Shown: positions 47,678-58,288 of the stretch, one piece after another
Layout: each line of letters opens with the position of its first letter
How positions within the stretch are numbered: the first letter of the stretch is position 1
Assembly: GCF_001654985.1 (NCBI RefSeq)
Contig: NZ_LXEU01000043.1
Coordinates: 39,955 to 103,954, forward strand
Origin: Kluyvera georgiana ATCC 51603
GTDB taxonomy: Bacteria > Pseudomonadota > Gammaproteobacteria > Enterobacterales > Enterobacteriaceae
Direction: 5' to 3'
DNA length: 64,000 nucleotides
The notes under the pieces: model-generated
Databases searched by the model: none
Told to the model about the DNA's origin: nothing
Seen by the model: only the letters and a program-made list of their open reading frames with translations
Made by a program: the position numbers and the translations under genes

Positions 47678-49469
47678 GGATTTCTCCTTGGAAGGTTGAA
47701 AGCGATTTTTCGGGGATAAACGAGACCACGACTTCAGTACCGCCGCTTTCGCGACGACGAACCTGGCAATCGCCACGCAGGCTCTGTGCGCGGTCGCGCA
47801 TAATAATAAGACCATAATGGTTGCTGCGTTCAGCGTGCTGCGGCACGCCGCAGCCGTTATCCGCCACCACCAGTTTGACCTGGTTACCCTGCTGGGTAAC
47901 GGTCACTTTGACTTCCGTGGCCTGGGAGTGCTTCAGCGCGTTGCTGAGCGCTTCACGGGCGATTTGCAGCACGTGGATCGCCTGATGCGACGGTACATAG
48001 CGTGGCGGCAACTGGTAATCCAGCTGCACCGGAAAACCAAAGTGGCTACTGTACTCCAGACAGCTGCCTTCCAGCGCCGGGCGCAGGCCCGACTCGGTCA
48101 ACTTCAGGCGGAAGGTGGTCAGCAGCTCGCGCAGCTGCGCCCACGAGGTGTTTAGCTCGTTGCGCACCTGACCCAGCAGTTCACGACTTTCCGGGGACGA
48201 CTGCTCGTTCTGCATCATCTGCAGACAGCTGACCTGCATTTTCATGCACGAGAGCGACTGGGCGATGGAGTCATGCAGCTCGCGGGCAATGGTGGCACGC
48301 TCTTCCATGACGATCAACTGCTGCTGGCGCTCGAGCTGTTTATCCAGCGCTAGCGTCGAGGTTAACTGTTCCAGCAGCGTGTCGACCAGTTGCTGCTGAT
48401 CGTGACTCAGCTCGCGCCCGTGGGGCAGTGTCGCCAGCAGGATGCCGTACTGGTTACGCGGGTCGGTAAGACGCCATTTCAGCGTAGCGCCCTCCACCGC
48501 CGACATGTCGACATCGCGTGGGCAGAGGTAGCAGCCTTTATCATCGCATTCCCAGCCTGAATGGCAGCTAAATTCCTGATGGTTTTCTTCGTCTTCGGTG
48601 TCGTAGACCCGCACTTCAATTTCGCGCAGCGGCGTCAGTTCCTGCAGCCCGTTCAATACCGGCGAGATGCGCTCGCACAGCGGTGCGTTCGAGTGCAAAC
48701 GACGATTGGCTTGCCACAGGAAGGAGAGAATGGCGTTCTTTTGTTCCAGGCCCGCCGTTTTTTCCTGCACCCGGCGTTCCAGCGAGGCGTAGCTTTCCGC
48801 TAATTCTGCGGACATATTGTTTAACGCCATGCCCAGCGTCGCCATCTCGTTGCGTCCGCTGATTTGCGCACGGTAGGTGAAGTCGCGATGGCTAATGGCT
48901 TCCGCCATGCGCAGCAACTGACGCCACGGGTGCAGCAGGCGGGTGCGCAGCCAGAACACGGTAAAGAGAAACAGCAGCGCCATGAAGAAGGCCATCAGGC
49001 GGTGCATCCATACCACGTGGGAGATGCGCTCTTCCGTAGTATGGTCGAAGACGGTCACCAGTTGGTTAATTCGGTTTACGAAGCCGGAAACATCGCTCTG
49101 GACTTCATTCTGATTGCTGGCGCCGCGAATATCGGGGGCCAGATGCGTAAGCCAGTATTGCTGCAATGCTTTGAGCTGCGGCACCTGACCATCGCGTTCG
49201 GCTGCCAGCTGCAGTTCCGGGCTGAACACGGTTTTCTGCATTTCATCAAACAATGGCTGGTCGCTCTCTTGTACCGGAATGGCTGCCAGCAGGCGGTAGC
49301 TCTGCATGCGCAGTGAGCCCGCCTGGTTAATAGCGTGCGCGCTGCCCTGGACGCCGTTGACCAGGCGTGCGGAAATCATCATGCTCGCCACCCCGATGAG
49401 GGTAGACAGCAGGACGATGAGGGCCAGTTGATTCACCAGCGTGAGTGGTGTAAAAAAACGTCTAAACAT
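47670..49469 (-). CDS. narX: Nitrate/nitrite sensor kinase NarX
   Basis: A 599-residue inner-membrane kinase. TM1 is at about 15-37 ([18 protein letters not shown]). The periplasmic nitrate-binding P-box [15 protein letters not shown] follows, then TM2 near 150-170, HAMP, a cysteine-containing central region ([12 protein letters not shown]), and the HisKA_3 domain with the phosphorylated His in [20 protein letters not shown]. The ATPase has VADNGCGVP and [11 protein letters not shown]. An in-frame extension of 27 codons upstream lies in the promoter region and is unlikely; [14 protein letters not shown] is the usual start. Confidence 0.96.
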   Translation of the reverse strand: MFRRFFTPLTLVNQLALIVLLSTLIGVASMMISARLVNGVQGSAHAINQAGSLRMQSYRLLAAIPVQESDQPLFDEMQKTVFSPELQLAAERDGQVPQLKALQQYWLTHLAPDIRGASNQNEVQSDVSGFVNRINQLVTVFDHTTEERISHVVWMHRLMAFFMALLFLFTVFWLRTRLLHPWRQLLRMAEAISHRDFTYRAQISGRNEMATLGMALNNMSAELAESYASLERRVQEKTAGLEQKNAILSFLWQANRRLHSNAPLCERISPVLNGLQELTPLREIEVRVYDTEDEENHQEFSCHSGWECDDKGCYLCPRDVDMSAVEGATLKWRLTDPRNQYGILLATLPHGRELSHDQQQLVDTLLEQLTSTLALDKQLERQQQLIVMEERATIARELHDSIAQSLSCMKMQVSCLQMMQNEQSSPESRELLGQVRNELNTSWAQLRELLTTFRLKLTESGLRPALEGSCLEYSSHFGFPVQLDYQLPPRYVPSHQAIHVLQIAREALSNALKHSQATEVKVTVTQQGNQVKLVVADNGCGVPQHAERSNHYGLIIMRDRAQSLRGDCQVRRRESGGTEVVVSFIPEKSLSTFQGEIHE

Positions 49470-49780
49470 GGTGCGATACGGCTCCTGGCGGAAAACTCTC
49501 CGGCGAGTGGCGTTATTTTCGGCTATCGCCTGGAGTATACCCATACCCATAAAGAGTTACCCCTTTATTTCCAGAATGGTCAGGGAGTCGGGGGTAGAGG
49601 GGTAGCAACGTAACAGCCACGTGATAAAACAGGTTTTTTTAGGCAAGAAAGACTACTCCCTAAGGATGATGCTGTTTTTTTGCCCATTCCACGGCCAACT
49701 TTTCCTTTGATTTATATCAACTTACCTCGCGGTGTAAACCCTAATGTGGCGAGGGTTGATATTAATAATCAGAGGTGTCT
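49470..49780 (+). promoter_or_regulatory. narX-narK divergent control region, FNR and NarL sites
   Basis: An FNR box TTGATTTATATCAA lies at 49707-49720. Placing its centre at -41.5 puts the narK start near 49755, which fits the ATG at 49781. Several NarL-type heptamers lie upstream: TACCCAT at 49538-49544 and 49544-49550, TACCCCT at 49558-49564, the reverse AGGGGTA at 49598-49604, and TACTCCC at 49654-49660. This agrees with anaerobic, nitrate-induced narK expression. Some of these may serve narXL as well. Confidence 0.82.
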
Positions 49781-51172
49781 ATGAGTCACTCCACTGCCCC
49801 CGAAAGGGCAACCGGCGCTGTCATTACCGACTGGCGTCCGGAAGATCCGGCATTCTGGCAGGAACGCGGCCATCGCGTCGCAAGCCGGAACCTGTGGATT
49901 TCAGTACCGTGCCTGCTGCTGGCTTTCTGCGTATGGATGCTGTTCAGCGCCGTTGCGGTCAATTTACCAAAAGTGGGCTTCCAGTTTACGACCGACCAAC
50001 TGTTCATGCTGACGGCGCTGCCGTCTGTGTCAGGGGCGCTGCTACGCGTTCCGTATTCCTTCATGGTGCCGATGTTTGGTGGCCGTCGCTGGACGGCGTT
50101 CAGCACCGGGATCTTAATCATTCCATGCGTATGGCTCGGTTTTGCGGTGCAGGATATCTCTACGCCGTTTAGTATCTTTATCATCATCTCTCTACTGTGC
50201 GGCTTTGCGGGCGCAAACTTCGCTTCCAGCATGGCTAACATTAGCTTCTTCTTCCCGAAACAGAAGCAGGGCGGCGCACTGGGCCTGAACGGCGGGCTGG
50301 GTAACATGGGCGTGAGCGTCATGCAACTGGTGGCTCCACTGGCGATTTCGCTGTCTATCTTTGCCGCCTTCGGTAGCCAGGGCGTACAGCAGCCGGACGG
50401 CTCTGAGCTCTTCCTGGCGAATGCGGCGTGGATCTGGGTACCGTTCCTGGCCATCTTCACTCTTGCGGCCTGGTTTGGTATGAACGAGCTGGCAACCTCT
50501 AAAGCATCGCTGAAAGAGCAGCTTCCGGTGCTGAAACGTGGTCACCTGTGGATCATGAGCCTGCTATACCTGGCGACTTTCGGCTCGTTTATCGGTTTCT
50601 CCGCCGGTTTTGCCATGCTGTCAAAAACCCAGTTCCCGGATATCCCGATTCTGCATTACGCCTTCTTCGGGCCGTTTATCGGCGCGCTGGCGCGTTCTGC
50701 GGGCGGGGCTATCTCCGACCGTCTGGGCGGGACTCGCGTAACGCTGATTAACTTTATCCTGATGGCGGTATTTAGCGCGCTGCTGTTCATGACCCTGCCA
50801 ACCAACGGCGAGGGGGGGAACTTCATCGCTTTCTACGTGGTCTTCCTGGCGCTGTTCCTGACGGCCGGTCTGGGTAGCGGTTCTACCTTCCAGATGATTT
50901 CCGTTATCTTCCGTAAGCTGACGATGGATCGCGTGAAAGCAGAGGGCGGTTCTGACGAGAAAGCGATGCGCGAAGCGGCCACCGATACGGCGGCAGCGCT
51001 GGGCTTTATTTCAGCGATTGGCGCTATCGGCGGCTTCTTTATTCCGAAAGCGTTCGGTACCTCGCTGGATTTAACCGGTTCACCGGCTGGCGCGATGAAA
51101 GTGTTCCTCGTGTTCTATATTGTCTGCGTGGTGGTGACCTGGGCAGTATATGGTCGCAAAGCCAAAAAATAA
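49781..51172 (+). CDS. narK: Nitrate/nitrite antiporter NarK
   Basis: A 463-residue major-facilitator transporter, same length as E. coli NarK. Twelve hydrophobic segments are visible, and the two nitrate-signature motifs are clear: GFAGANFASSMANISFFFPK in helix 5 and GLGSGSTFQMISVIF in helix 11. The substrate-binding arginines should be Arg89 (LRVPYSFMVPMFGGRRW) and Arg305 (ALARSAGGAISDRLGG). It imports nitrate and exports nitrite for respiration. An extension of two codons is possible, but AGAGG is well placed for the ATG at 49781. narG follows behind its own promoter. Confidence 0.97.
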   Translation: MSHSTAPERATGAVITDWRPEDPAFWQERGHRVASRNLWISVPCLLLAFCVWMLFSAVAVNLPKVGFQFTTDQLFMLTALPSVSGALLRVPYSFMVPMFGGRRWTAFSTGILIIPCVWLGFAVQDISTPFSIFIIISLLCGFAGANFASSMANISFFFPKQKQGGALGLNGGLGNMGVSVMQLVAPLAISLSIFAAFGSQGVQQPDGSELFLANAAWIWVPFLAIFTLAAWFGMNELATSKASLKEQLPVLKRGHLWIMSLLYLATFGSFIGFSAGFAMLSKTQFPDIPILHYAFFGPFIGALARSAGGAISDRLGGTRVTLINFILMAVFSALLFMTLPTNGEGGNFIAFYVVFLALFLTAGLGSGSTFQMISVIFRKLTMDRVKAEGGSDEKAMREAATDTAAALGFISAIGAIGGFFIPKAFGTSLDLTGSPAGAMKVFLVFYIVCVVVTWAVYGRKAKK

Positions 51173-51190
51173 CGTTTAACGTTATATAAA

Positions 51191-51220
51191 AATAAAGGCG
51201 CGAGTTTTCGCGCCTTTATT
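51191..51220 (+). terminator. Terminator of narK
   Basis: Perfect stem AATAAAGGCGCG, loop AGTTTT, CGCGCCTTTATT, with A and T flanks. It lies 19 bases after the narK stop. Confidence 0.85.
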
Positions 51221-51564
51221 ACGCCTCAGGTTAGTTACAACATACTGTTGGTGTTACGCCAATTTTAGCCGCGTGCCAAAGTGGGCTTAGCAGGAGGGGA
51301 AGAGGACTCTACCCCTTAATACCAGATGACCAATTTTTTACAGGCTGAAACATTATTCATTTAGAAAAATTTCTTATTTTACAGTGTATTATAAAATAAA
51401 AATGCATACCACTTTGGTGGTATGTGACTTTTTGGCCGCAATTGTTAAGCCTGTCCGCCTTGATCGTTATCAATTCCCTCCATCTTTCAGCGCGTTAACT
51501 TCGCTGCAAATTCAGCAATGTCGATTTATCAGAGAGCCGTCAGGCTCCAAACAGGAGAGACCCG
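51221..51564 (+). promoter_or_regulatory. narG control region with FNR box and distal NarL site
   Basis: The FNR box TTGATCGTTATCAA is at 51460-51473; if centred at -41.5 the start is near 51508. A NarL heptamer TACCCCT at 51310-51316 is then centred about 195 bp upstream, the same spacing as I recall for E. coli narG, where IHF bends the DNA between. The AT-rich stretch 51340-51400 could hold the IHF site. A 62-codon frame here is not credible. Confidence 0.85.
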
Positions 51565-54500
51565 ATGAGTAAATTCCTGGACCGGTTTCGCTACTTTAAA
51601 CAAAAGGGTGAAACATTTGCCGATGGGCACGGACAGATTCTAAATACCAACCGGGATTGGGAAGATGGATACCGAAGCCGCTGGCAGCATGACAAAGTCG
51701 TTCGTTCTACGCACGGCGTAAACTGCACCGGTTCCTGCAGCTGGAAAATCTACGTAAAAAACGGTCTGGTTACCTGGGAAACCCAGCAGACTGACTATCC
51801 GCGTACCCGTCCGGATCTGCCAAATCACGAACCTCGCGGCTGTCCGCGTGGGGCGAGCTATTCCTGGTACCTCTATAGCGCCAACCGTCTGAAATATCCG
51901 CTGATGCGTAAACGCCTGATGAAAATGTGGCGTGAAGCGAAAACGCTGCACAGCGATCCGGTTGATGCCTGGGCATCCATTATTGAAGATGCCGACAAAG
52001 CGAAAAGCTTCAAACAAGCGCGCGGCCGCGGCGGCTTCGTACGCTCCTCCTGGCAGGAAGTGAACGAGCTGATTGCCGCATCTAACGTTTACACCGTGAA
52101 AACCTACGGCCCGGACCGTGTAGCTGGCTTCTCGCCGATCCCGGCAATGTCGATGGTCTCCTACGCTTCCGGCGCCCGCTATCTCTCCCTGATTGGCGGC
52201 ACCTGCCTGAGCTTCTACGACTGGTACTGTGACCTGCCGCCTGCCTCTCCGCAGACCTGGGGCGAGCAGACTGACGTACCGGAATCCGCCGACTGGTACA
52301 ACTCCAGCTACATTCTCGCCTGGGGTTCCAACGTTCCGCAAACGCGTACTCCGGACGCGCACTTCTTCACTGAAGTTCGCTATAAAGGCACCAAAACCGT
52401 CGCTATTACCCCGGACTACGCTGAAATCGCCAAGCTGTGCGACCTGTGGTTAGCACCGAAGCAGGGTACCGATGCGGCGATGGCGCTGGCGATGGGCCAC
52501 GTGATGCTGCGTGAATTCCACCTCGACAAGCCGAGCCAGTACTTCACCGATTACGTTCGCCGCTACACCGACATGCCAATGCTGGTGATGCTGGAAGAGC
52601 GTGATGGCTTCTACGCCGCGGGCCGCATGCTGCGTGCAGCGGATCTGGTGGACGGCCTGGGTCAGGAAGAACATCCGGAATGGAAAACCGTCGCCTTTGA
52701 TGAAAAAGGTGAAATGATTGCGCCAAACGGCTCTATCGGTTACCGCTGGGGTGATAAAGGTAAGTGGAACCTCGAACAGCGCGACGGCAAAACCGGCGAA
52801 GAGGTTGAACTGCGCCTCAGCCTGCTGGGCAGCCATGATGACGTGGCGCAGGTTGGCTTCCCGTACTTTGGCGGCGACGGCACCGAACACTTCGCCAGCG
52901 TTGAACTGGAAAACATTCTGCTGCACAAACTGCCGGTGAAACGCCTGCAGCTGGCAGACGGCAGTACCGCGCTGGTGACCACTGTTTATGACCTGACCAT
53001 GGCGAACTACGGCCTGGAACGCGGTCTGAACGATGAAAACTGCGCAACCAGCTACGAAGATATTAAAGCGTACACCCCGGCGTGGGCGGAGAAAATCACC
53101 GGCGTTTCCAGCGCGCAGATCGTCCGTATCGCGCGTGAGTTCGCCGATAACGCCGATAAAACGCACGGTCGTTCGATGATCATCGTCGGTGCGGGTCTGA
53201 ACCACTGGTATCACCTCGATATGAACTATCGCGGCCTGATCAACATGCTGGTGTTCTGCGGCTGCGTCGGCCAGAGCGGCGGCGGCTGGGCACACTATGT
53301 GGGCCAGGAAAAACTGCGTCCGCAGACCGGCTGGCAGCCGCTGGCGTTTGCCCTTGATTGGCAGCGTCCGGCACGTCACATGAACAGCACCTCCTACTTC
53401 TATAACCACTCCAGCCAATGGCGCTATGAGTCGGTTACCGCGCAGGAACTGCTGTCACCGCTGGCGGATAAGTCTCGCTATACCGGGCACCTGCTGGACT
53501 TCAACGTGCGTGCTGAACGCATGGGCTGGCTGCCGTCTGCACCGCAGTTAGGTACTAACCCGCTGCGTATCGCCGATGACGCGAAGAAGGCGGGGATGAC
53601 CCCGGTTGACTACACCGTGAAGGCGTTGAAAGAAGGTTCTATCCGCTTTGCCGCAGAACAGCCGGAAAACGGTAAGAACCACCCGCGCAACCTGTTTATC
53701 TGGCGTTCTAACCTGTTGGGTTCCTCCGGTAAAGGCCACGAATACATGCTGAAGTACCTGCTGGGTACCGAGCACGGTATTCAGGGGCTGGATCTCGGCA
53801 AGCAGGGCGGCGTGAAGCCGGAAGAAGTGGAGTGGCAGGACAATGGTCTTGACGGCAAGCTGGATCTGGTGGTGACGCTGGACTTCCGCCTGTCGAGCAC
53901 TTGTCTGTACTCCGACATCGTGCTGCCTACCGCGACCTGGTATGAAAAAGACGACATGAATACTTCGGATATGCATCCGTTTATTCACCCGCTGTCTGCC
54001 GCCGTTGACCCGGCCTGGGAATCGAAAAGCGACTGGGAAATCTACAAAGGCATCGCGAAGAAATTCTCTGAAGTGTGTATAGGTCACCTCGGCAAAGAAA
54101 CCGACGTGGTTACCCTGCCAATCCAGCACGACTCCGCCGCCGAACTGGCGCAGCCGTTAGACGTGAAGGACTGGAAAAAAGGCGAATGCGACCTGATCCC
54201 GGGTAAAACCGCGCCGCACATTATCCCGGTCGAACGTGATTACCCGGCAACCTATGAACGCTTTACCTCCATCGGTCCATTGATGGAAAAAATCGGTAAC
54301 GGCGGGAAAGGGATTGCCTGGAACACCCAGAGCGAAATGGATCTGCTGCGTAAGCTTAACTACACCAAGGCAGAAGGCCCGGCGAAAGGCCAGCCGATGC
54401 TGGATACGGCGATTGATGCGGCGGAGATGATCCTCACCCTGGCGCCGGAAACCAACGGTCAGGTGGCGGTGAAGGCCTGGGCAGCGCTCAGCGAGTTTAC

Positions 54501-55308
54501 CGGTCGCGATCACACGCACCTGGCGCTCAATAAAGAAGACGAGAAAATTCGCTTCCGTGATATTCAGGCGCAGCCGCGCAAGATTATCTCCAGCCCGACC
54601 TGGTCCGGCCTGGAAGACGAACACGTCTCTTACAACGCTGGCTATACCAACGTTCACGAGCTGATTCCATGGCGTACGCTGTCTGGTCGTCAGTCCCTGT
54701 ATCAGGACCACCAGTGGATGCGTGACTTCGGTGAGAGCCTGCTGGTTTACCGTCCACCAATCGACACCCGTTCGGTGAAAGAGGTGATGGGTAAAAAATC
54801 CAACGGCTATCCAGAGAAGGCGCTGAACTTCCTGACGCCGCACCAAAAATGGGGCATTCACTCCACCTACAGCGACAACCTGCTGATGCTGACCTTAGGT
54901 CGCGGTGGCCCGGTGGTGTGGATGAGTGAAGAAGATGCCAAAGAGATCGGTATTGAAGACAACGACTGGATTGAAGTCTTCAACAACAACGGCGCGCTGA
55001 CTGCACGTGCGGTTGTGAGCCAGCGTGTACCGGCCGGGATGACCATGATGTACCACGCGCAGGAACGTATCGTGAACCTGCCGGGTTCAGAAATTACCGG
55101 TCAGCGCGGCGGTATCCATAACTCGGTGACCCGCATTACGCCGAAACCGACCCATATGATCGGCGGCTATGCGCACCTGGCCTACGGCTTTAACTATTAC
55201 GGCACCGTAGGTTCAAACCGTGATGAGTTTGTAGTGGTACGTAAGATGAAGAACATTAACTGGCTGGACGGCGAAGGCAATGACCAGGTACAGGAGAGCG
55301 TAAAATGA
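51565..55308 (+). CDS. narG: Respiratory nitrate reductase alpha subunit NarG
   Basis: 1247 residues, the exact E. coli length. It is the Mo-bisMGD catalytic subunit of the membrane-bound quinol-nitrate oxidoreductase, facing the cytoplasm. The FS0 [4Fe-4S] ligands include the unusual His in HGVNCTGSCSWKIYVKNG. The molybdenum ligand Asp is in VPESADWYNSSYILAWGSN. It ends inside the narH start (ATGA overlap). Expression is expected to need FNR and NarL-phosphate, from the sites upstream. Confidence 0.98.
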   Translation: MSKFLDRFRYFKQKGETFADGHGQILNTNRDWEDGYRSRWQHDKVVRSTHGVNCTGSCSWKIYVKNGLVTWETQQTDYPRTRPDLPNHEPRGCPRGASYSWYLYSANRLKYPLMRKRLMKMWREAKTLHSDPVDAWASIIEDADKAKSFKQARGRGGFVRSSWQEVNELIAASNVYTVKTYGPDRVAGFSPIPAMSMVSYASGARYLSLIGGTCLSFYDWYCDLPPASPQTWGEQTDVPESADWYNSSYILAWGSNVPQTRTPDAHFFTEVRYKGTKTVAITPDYAEIAKLCDLWLAPKQGTDAAMALAMGHVMLREFHLDKPSQYFTDYVRRYTDMPMLVMLEERDGFYAAGRMLRAADLVDGLGQEEHPEWKTVAFDEKGEMIAPNGSIGYRWGDKGKWNLEQRDGKTGEEVELRLSLLGSHDDVAQVGFPYFGGDGTEHFASVELENILLHKLPVKRLQLADGSTALVTTVYDLTMANYGLERGLNDENCATSYEDIKAYTPAWAEKITGVSSAQIVRIAREFADNADKTHGRSMIIVGAGLNHWYHLDMNYRGLINMLVFCGCVGQSGGGWAHYVGQEKLRPQTGWQPLAFALDWQRPARHMNSTSYFYNHSSQWRYESVTAQELLSPLADKSRYTGHLLDFNVRAERMGWLPSAPQLGTNPLRIADDAKKAGMTPVDYTVKALKEGSIRFAAEQPENGKNHPRNLFIWRSNLLGSSGKGHEYMLKYLLGTEHGIQGLDLGKQGGVKPEEVEWQDNGLDGKLDLVVTLDFRLSSTCLYSDIVLPTATWYEKDDMNTSDMHPFIHPLSAAVDPAWESKSDWEIYKGIAKKFSEVCIGHLGKETDVVTLPIQHDSAAELAQPLDVKDWKKGECDLIPGKTAPHIIPVERDYPATYERFTSIGPLMEKIGNGGKGIAWNTQSEMDLLRKLNYTKAEGPAKGQPMLDTAIDAAEMILTLAPETNGQVAVKAWAALSEFTGRDHTHLALNKEDEKIRFRDIQAQPRKIISSPTWSGLEDEHVSYNAGYTNVHELIPWRTLSGRQSLYQDHQWMRDFGESLLVYRPPIDTRSVKEVMGKKSNGYPEKALNFLTPHQKWGIHSTYSDNLLMLTLGRGGPVVWMSEEDAKEIGIEDNDWIEVFNNNGALTARAVVSQRVPAGMTMMYHAQERIVNLPGSEITGQRGGIHNSVTRITPKPTHMIGGYAHLAYGFNYYGTVGSNRDEFVVVRKMKNINWLDGEGNDQVQESVK

Positions 55309-56843
55309 AAATTCGTTCACAAGTCGGCATGGTGCTGAATCTCGACAAATGCATCGGCTGTCATACCTGCTCAGTCACCTGTAAGAACGTCTGGACCAGC
55401 CGTGAAGGGACCGAGTACGCGTGGTTCAACAACGTTGAAACCAAGCCGGGCACCGGTTTCCCGACCGACTGGGAAAACCAGGAAAAATACAAAGGCGGTT
55501 GGATCCGTAAGATCAACGGCAAGCTGGTGCCGCGCATGGGTAACAAAGCGCTGCTGCTGGGTAAAATCTTTGCCAACCCGCATCTTCCGGGGCTGGATGA
55601 TTATTACGAGCCGTTTGATTTTGACTACCAGACGCTGCACAACGCGCCGGCGGATAGCAAGGCGCAGCCGATTGCACGTCCGCGCTCGCTGATTACCGGC
55701 AAGCGCATGGACAAAATCACCAAAGGTCCGAACTGGGAAGACGACCTCGGCGGTGAGTTTGAGAAGCTGTCGAAAGACAAGAACTTCGAAAACATGCAGA
55801 AGGCGATGTACGGCCAGTTCGAAAACACCTTCATGATGTACCTGCCGCGCCTGTGCGAACACTGTCTCAACCCGGCGTGCGTGGCAACCTGCCCGAGCGG
55901 TGCTATCTACAAGCGTGAAGAAGACGGTATCGTGCTGATCGACCAGGACAAGTGCCGCGGCTGGCGTATGTGCATCACCGGCTGCCCGTACAAAAAAATC
56001 TACTTCAACTGGAAGAGCGGCAAGTCTGAAAAATGCATCTTCTGCTATCCGCGTATTGAAGCGGGTCAGCCGACCGTGTGTTCAGAAACCTGTGTAGGCC
56101 GTATTCGTTACCTCGGCGTGCTGCTGTATGACGCGGATGCGATTGAAACCGCAGCAAGCACCGAGAACGAGAAAGACCTGTATCAGCGTCAGCTGGACGT
56201 ATTCCTCGATCCGCACGATCCGAAGGTTATCGAGCAGGCGCAGAAAGACGGCATCCCGCTGAGCGTGATTGATGCAGCGCAGAAATCGCCGGTTTACAAA
56301 ATGGCGATGGACTGGAAGCTGGCGCTGCCGCTGCACCCGGAATACCGCACGCTGCCGATGGTCTGGTACGTGCCGCCGCTGTCACCGATTCAGTCCGCTG
56401 CCGATGCGGGCGAGCTGGGCAGTAACGGTATCCTGCCAGACGTCGAAAGTCTGCGTATCCCGGTTCAGTATCTGGCGAACCTGCTGACCGCAGGGGACAC
56501 TCAGCCGGTGGTGCTGGCGCTGAAACGTATGCTGGCGATGCGTCACTTCAAACGCACCGAGACCGTTGACGGTGTGATTGATACCCGTGCGCTGGAAGAG
56601 GTGGGGCTGACCGAAGCACAGGCACAGGAAATGTACCGCTATCTGGCGATTGCCAACTACGAAGATCGTTTCGTGGTACCAAGCAGTCACCGTGAACAAG
56701 CGCGCGAAGCGTTCCCGGAGAAAAACGGTTGTGGCTTTAGCTTTGGCGATGGTTGTCACGGTTCGGACAGCAAGTTCAACCTGTTCAACAGCCGCCGTAT
56801 CGATTCGGTGGATGTGAGCAGCAAAACGGAGCCGCACGCATGA
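55305..56843 (+). CDS. narH: Respiratory nitrate reductase beta subunit NarH
   Basis: 512 residues. It is the electron-transfer subunit with one [3Fe-4S] and three [4Fe-4S] clusters. Cysteine groups are seen in LDKCIGCHTCSVTCKNVW, LCEHCLNPACVATCPSGAIY, DKCRGWRMCITGCPY (the Trp in place of a Cys marks the [3Fe-4S] cluster) and KCIFCYPRIEAGQPTVCSE. It passes electrons from NarI to NarG. It overlaps narG by four and narJ by four bases, so the subunits are translationally coupled. Confidence 0.98.
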   Translation: MKIRSQVGMVLNLDKCIGCHTCSVTCKNVWTSREGTEYAWFNNVETKPGTGFPTDWENQEKYKGGWIRKINGKLVPRMGNKALLLGKIFANPHLPGLDDYYEPFDFDYQTLHNAPADSKAQPIARPRSLITGKRMDKITKGPNWEDDLGGEFEKLSKDKNFENMQKAMYGQFENTFMMYLPRLCEHCLNPACVATCPSGAIYKREEDGIVLIDQDKCRGWRMCITGCPYKKIYFNWKSGKSEKCIFCYPRIEAGQPTVCSETCVGRIRYLGVLLYDADAIETAASTENEKDLYQRQLDVFLDPHDPKVIEQAQKDGIPLSVIDAAQKSPVYKMAMDWKLALPLHPEYRTLPMVWYVPPLSPIQSAADAGELGSNGILPDVESLRIPVQYLANLLTAGDTQPVVLALKRMLAMRHFKRTETVDGVIDTRALEEVGLTEAQAQEMYRYLAIANYEDRFVVPSSHREQAREAFPEKNGCGFSFGDGCHGSDSKFNLFNSRRIDSVDVSSKTEPHA

Positions 56844-57550
56844 TTGAACTCGTGGTGATTTCACGTCTCCTTGAGTACCCGGATGCTGCCTTAGGGCAGC
56901 ATCAAGGTGAACTCTTCGACGTATTGTCTGAATCAGACAAACTGGAAAAAGCGGATGCCCAGGCGCTGGGCATCTTCCTGCGTGATTTAACCGCGCAGGA
57001 TCTGCTGGATGCGCAGGCGGCCTACAGCGAACTGTTTGACCGTGGTCGCGCCACGTCGCTGCTGCTGTTCGAACACGTGCACGGCGAATCCCGCGACCGC
57101 GGGCAGGCGATGGTCGATCTGCTGAATCAGTATGAGCAGCATGGCCTGGTCCTCGACAGCCGCGAGCTGCCGGATCACCTGCCGCTGTATCTGGAGTATC
57201 TGGCACAACTGCCAGAGAGCGAAGCGATTGGCGGTCTGCAGGACATCGCGCCGATTCTGGCGTTGCTCTGCGCGCGCTTGCAGCAGCGTGAGAGCCGCTA
57301 TGCGGTGCTGTTCGAACAGCTGTTGAAGCTGGCCAACAGTGCGGTAGATGAAGCGAAAGTGGCGGAAAAAATTGCCGACGAAGCCCGCGATGATACGCCA
57401 CAGGCGCTGGATGCGGTATGGGAAGAAGAGCAGGTGAAATTCTTTGCCGACCAGGGCTGTGGTGATTCGGAAATCGCCAATCATCAGCGTCGTTTTGCCG
57501 GAGCCGTGGCCCCGCAATATTTGAATATCTCTAACGGAGGACAGCAATAA
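56840..57550 (+). CDS. narJ: Nitrate reductase assembly chaperone NarJ
   Basis: 236 residues, as in E. coli. It is a cytoplasmic TorD/NarJ-family chaperone that binds apo-NarG and is needed for insertion of the molybdenum cofactor and FS0; it is not part of the final enzyme. Family sequence: [20 protein letters not shown] and [13 protein letters not shown] longer upstream frame exists, but the ATG at 56840 overlaps the narH stop and gives [15 protein letters not shown]. narI starts at its last base. Confidence 0.97.
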   Translation: MIELVVISRLLEYPDAALGQHQGELFDVLSESDKLEKADAQALGIFLRDLTAQDLLDAQAAYSELFDRGRATSLLLFEHVHGESRDRGQAMVDLLNQYEQHGLVLDSRELPDHLPLYLEYLAQLPESEAIGGLQDIAPILALLCARLQQRESRYAVLFEQLLKLANSAVDEAKVAEKIADEARDDTPQALDAVWEEEQVKFFADQGCGDSEIANHQRRFAGAVAPQYLNISNGGQQ

Positions 57551-58227
57551 TGCACTTCCTGAATATGTTCTTCTTTGACATTTATCCGTACATTGCGGGT
57601 TCTGTCTTCCTGATTGGCAGTTGGCTGCGCTACGACTACGGGCAGTACACCTGGCGCGCCGCTTCCAGCCAGATGCTGGATCGCAAAGGGATGAACCTGG
57701 CCTCAAACCTGTTCCATATCGGGATTCTGGGGGTATTTGCTGGCCACTTCCTGGGCATGCTGACGCCACACTGGATGTATGAAGCGTGGCTGCCGCTGGA
57801 AGTGAAACAGAAGATGGCGATGTTTGGCGGTGGCGCGGCGGGTTTGATGTGCCTTGTTGGCGGTGTGTTGTTGCTTAAGCGCCGTCTGTTTAGCCCACGC
57901 GTACGTGCGACTACGACCGGTGCCGATATTCTGGTGCTCTCCGTGCTGGTTATCCAGTGTGCGCTGGGCCTGCTGACGATTCCGTTCTCTGCCCAGCATA
58001 TGGATGGTAGCGAGATGATGAAACTGGTCGGTTGGGCGCAGTCTGTTGTGACCTTCCATGGTGGTGCATCCGCACATCTGGACGGTGTAGCCTTTATCTT
58101 CCGTATGCACCTGGTACTAGGGATGACGCTGTTCCTGCTGTTCCCCTTCTCGCGTCTGGTACATATCTGGAGCGTGCCGGTCGAGTATCTGACCCGCAAG
58201 TATCAGATTGTTCGTGCGCGCCATTAA
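57550..58227 (+). CDS. narI: Respiratory nitrate reductase gamma subunit NarI
   Basis: 225 residues, the cytochrome b subunit with five membrane helices. It carries two b hemes through histidines in [21 protein letters not shown] and in the last helices ([20 protein letters not shown]). It oxidises quinol at the periplasmic side and anchors NarGH. GGAGG lies ten bases before the ATG. A strong terminator follows, ending the narGHJI operon. Confidence 0.97.
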   Translation: MHFLNMFFFDIYPYIAGSVFLIGSWLRYDYGQYTWRAASSQMLDRKGMNLASNLFHIGILGVFAGHFLGMLTPHWMYEAWLPLEVKQKMAMFGGGAAGLMCLVGGVLLLKRRLFSPRVRATTTGADILVLSVLVIQCALGLLTIPFSAQHMDGSEMMKLVGWAQSVVTFHGGASAHLDGVAFIFRMHLVLGMTLFLLFPFSRLVHIWSVPVEYLTRKYQIVRARH

Positions 58228-58246
58228 TACGGTGCAGTGACGCGCT

Positions 58247-58272
58247 AAACCCCGCTTCGGCGGGGTTTTTTG
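58247..58272 (+). terminator. Terminator of narGHJI
   Basis: AACCCCGC, tetraloop TTCG, GCGGGGTT followed by TTTT. A compact classic terminator 20 bases after the narI stop. Confidence 0.93.
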
Positions 58273-58288
58273 TTTGTGCGGTCTGTTC

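Noticed and set aside
51384..51572. 62-codon ORF upstream of narG
   Set aside because: It lies in the narG control region across the FNR box and has no conserved features.
52450..53418. 322-codon minus-strand ORF inside narG
   Set aside because: A shadow frame of the strongly biased narG coding sequence, with no promoter or ribosome-binding site and a low-information product.
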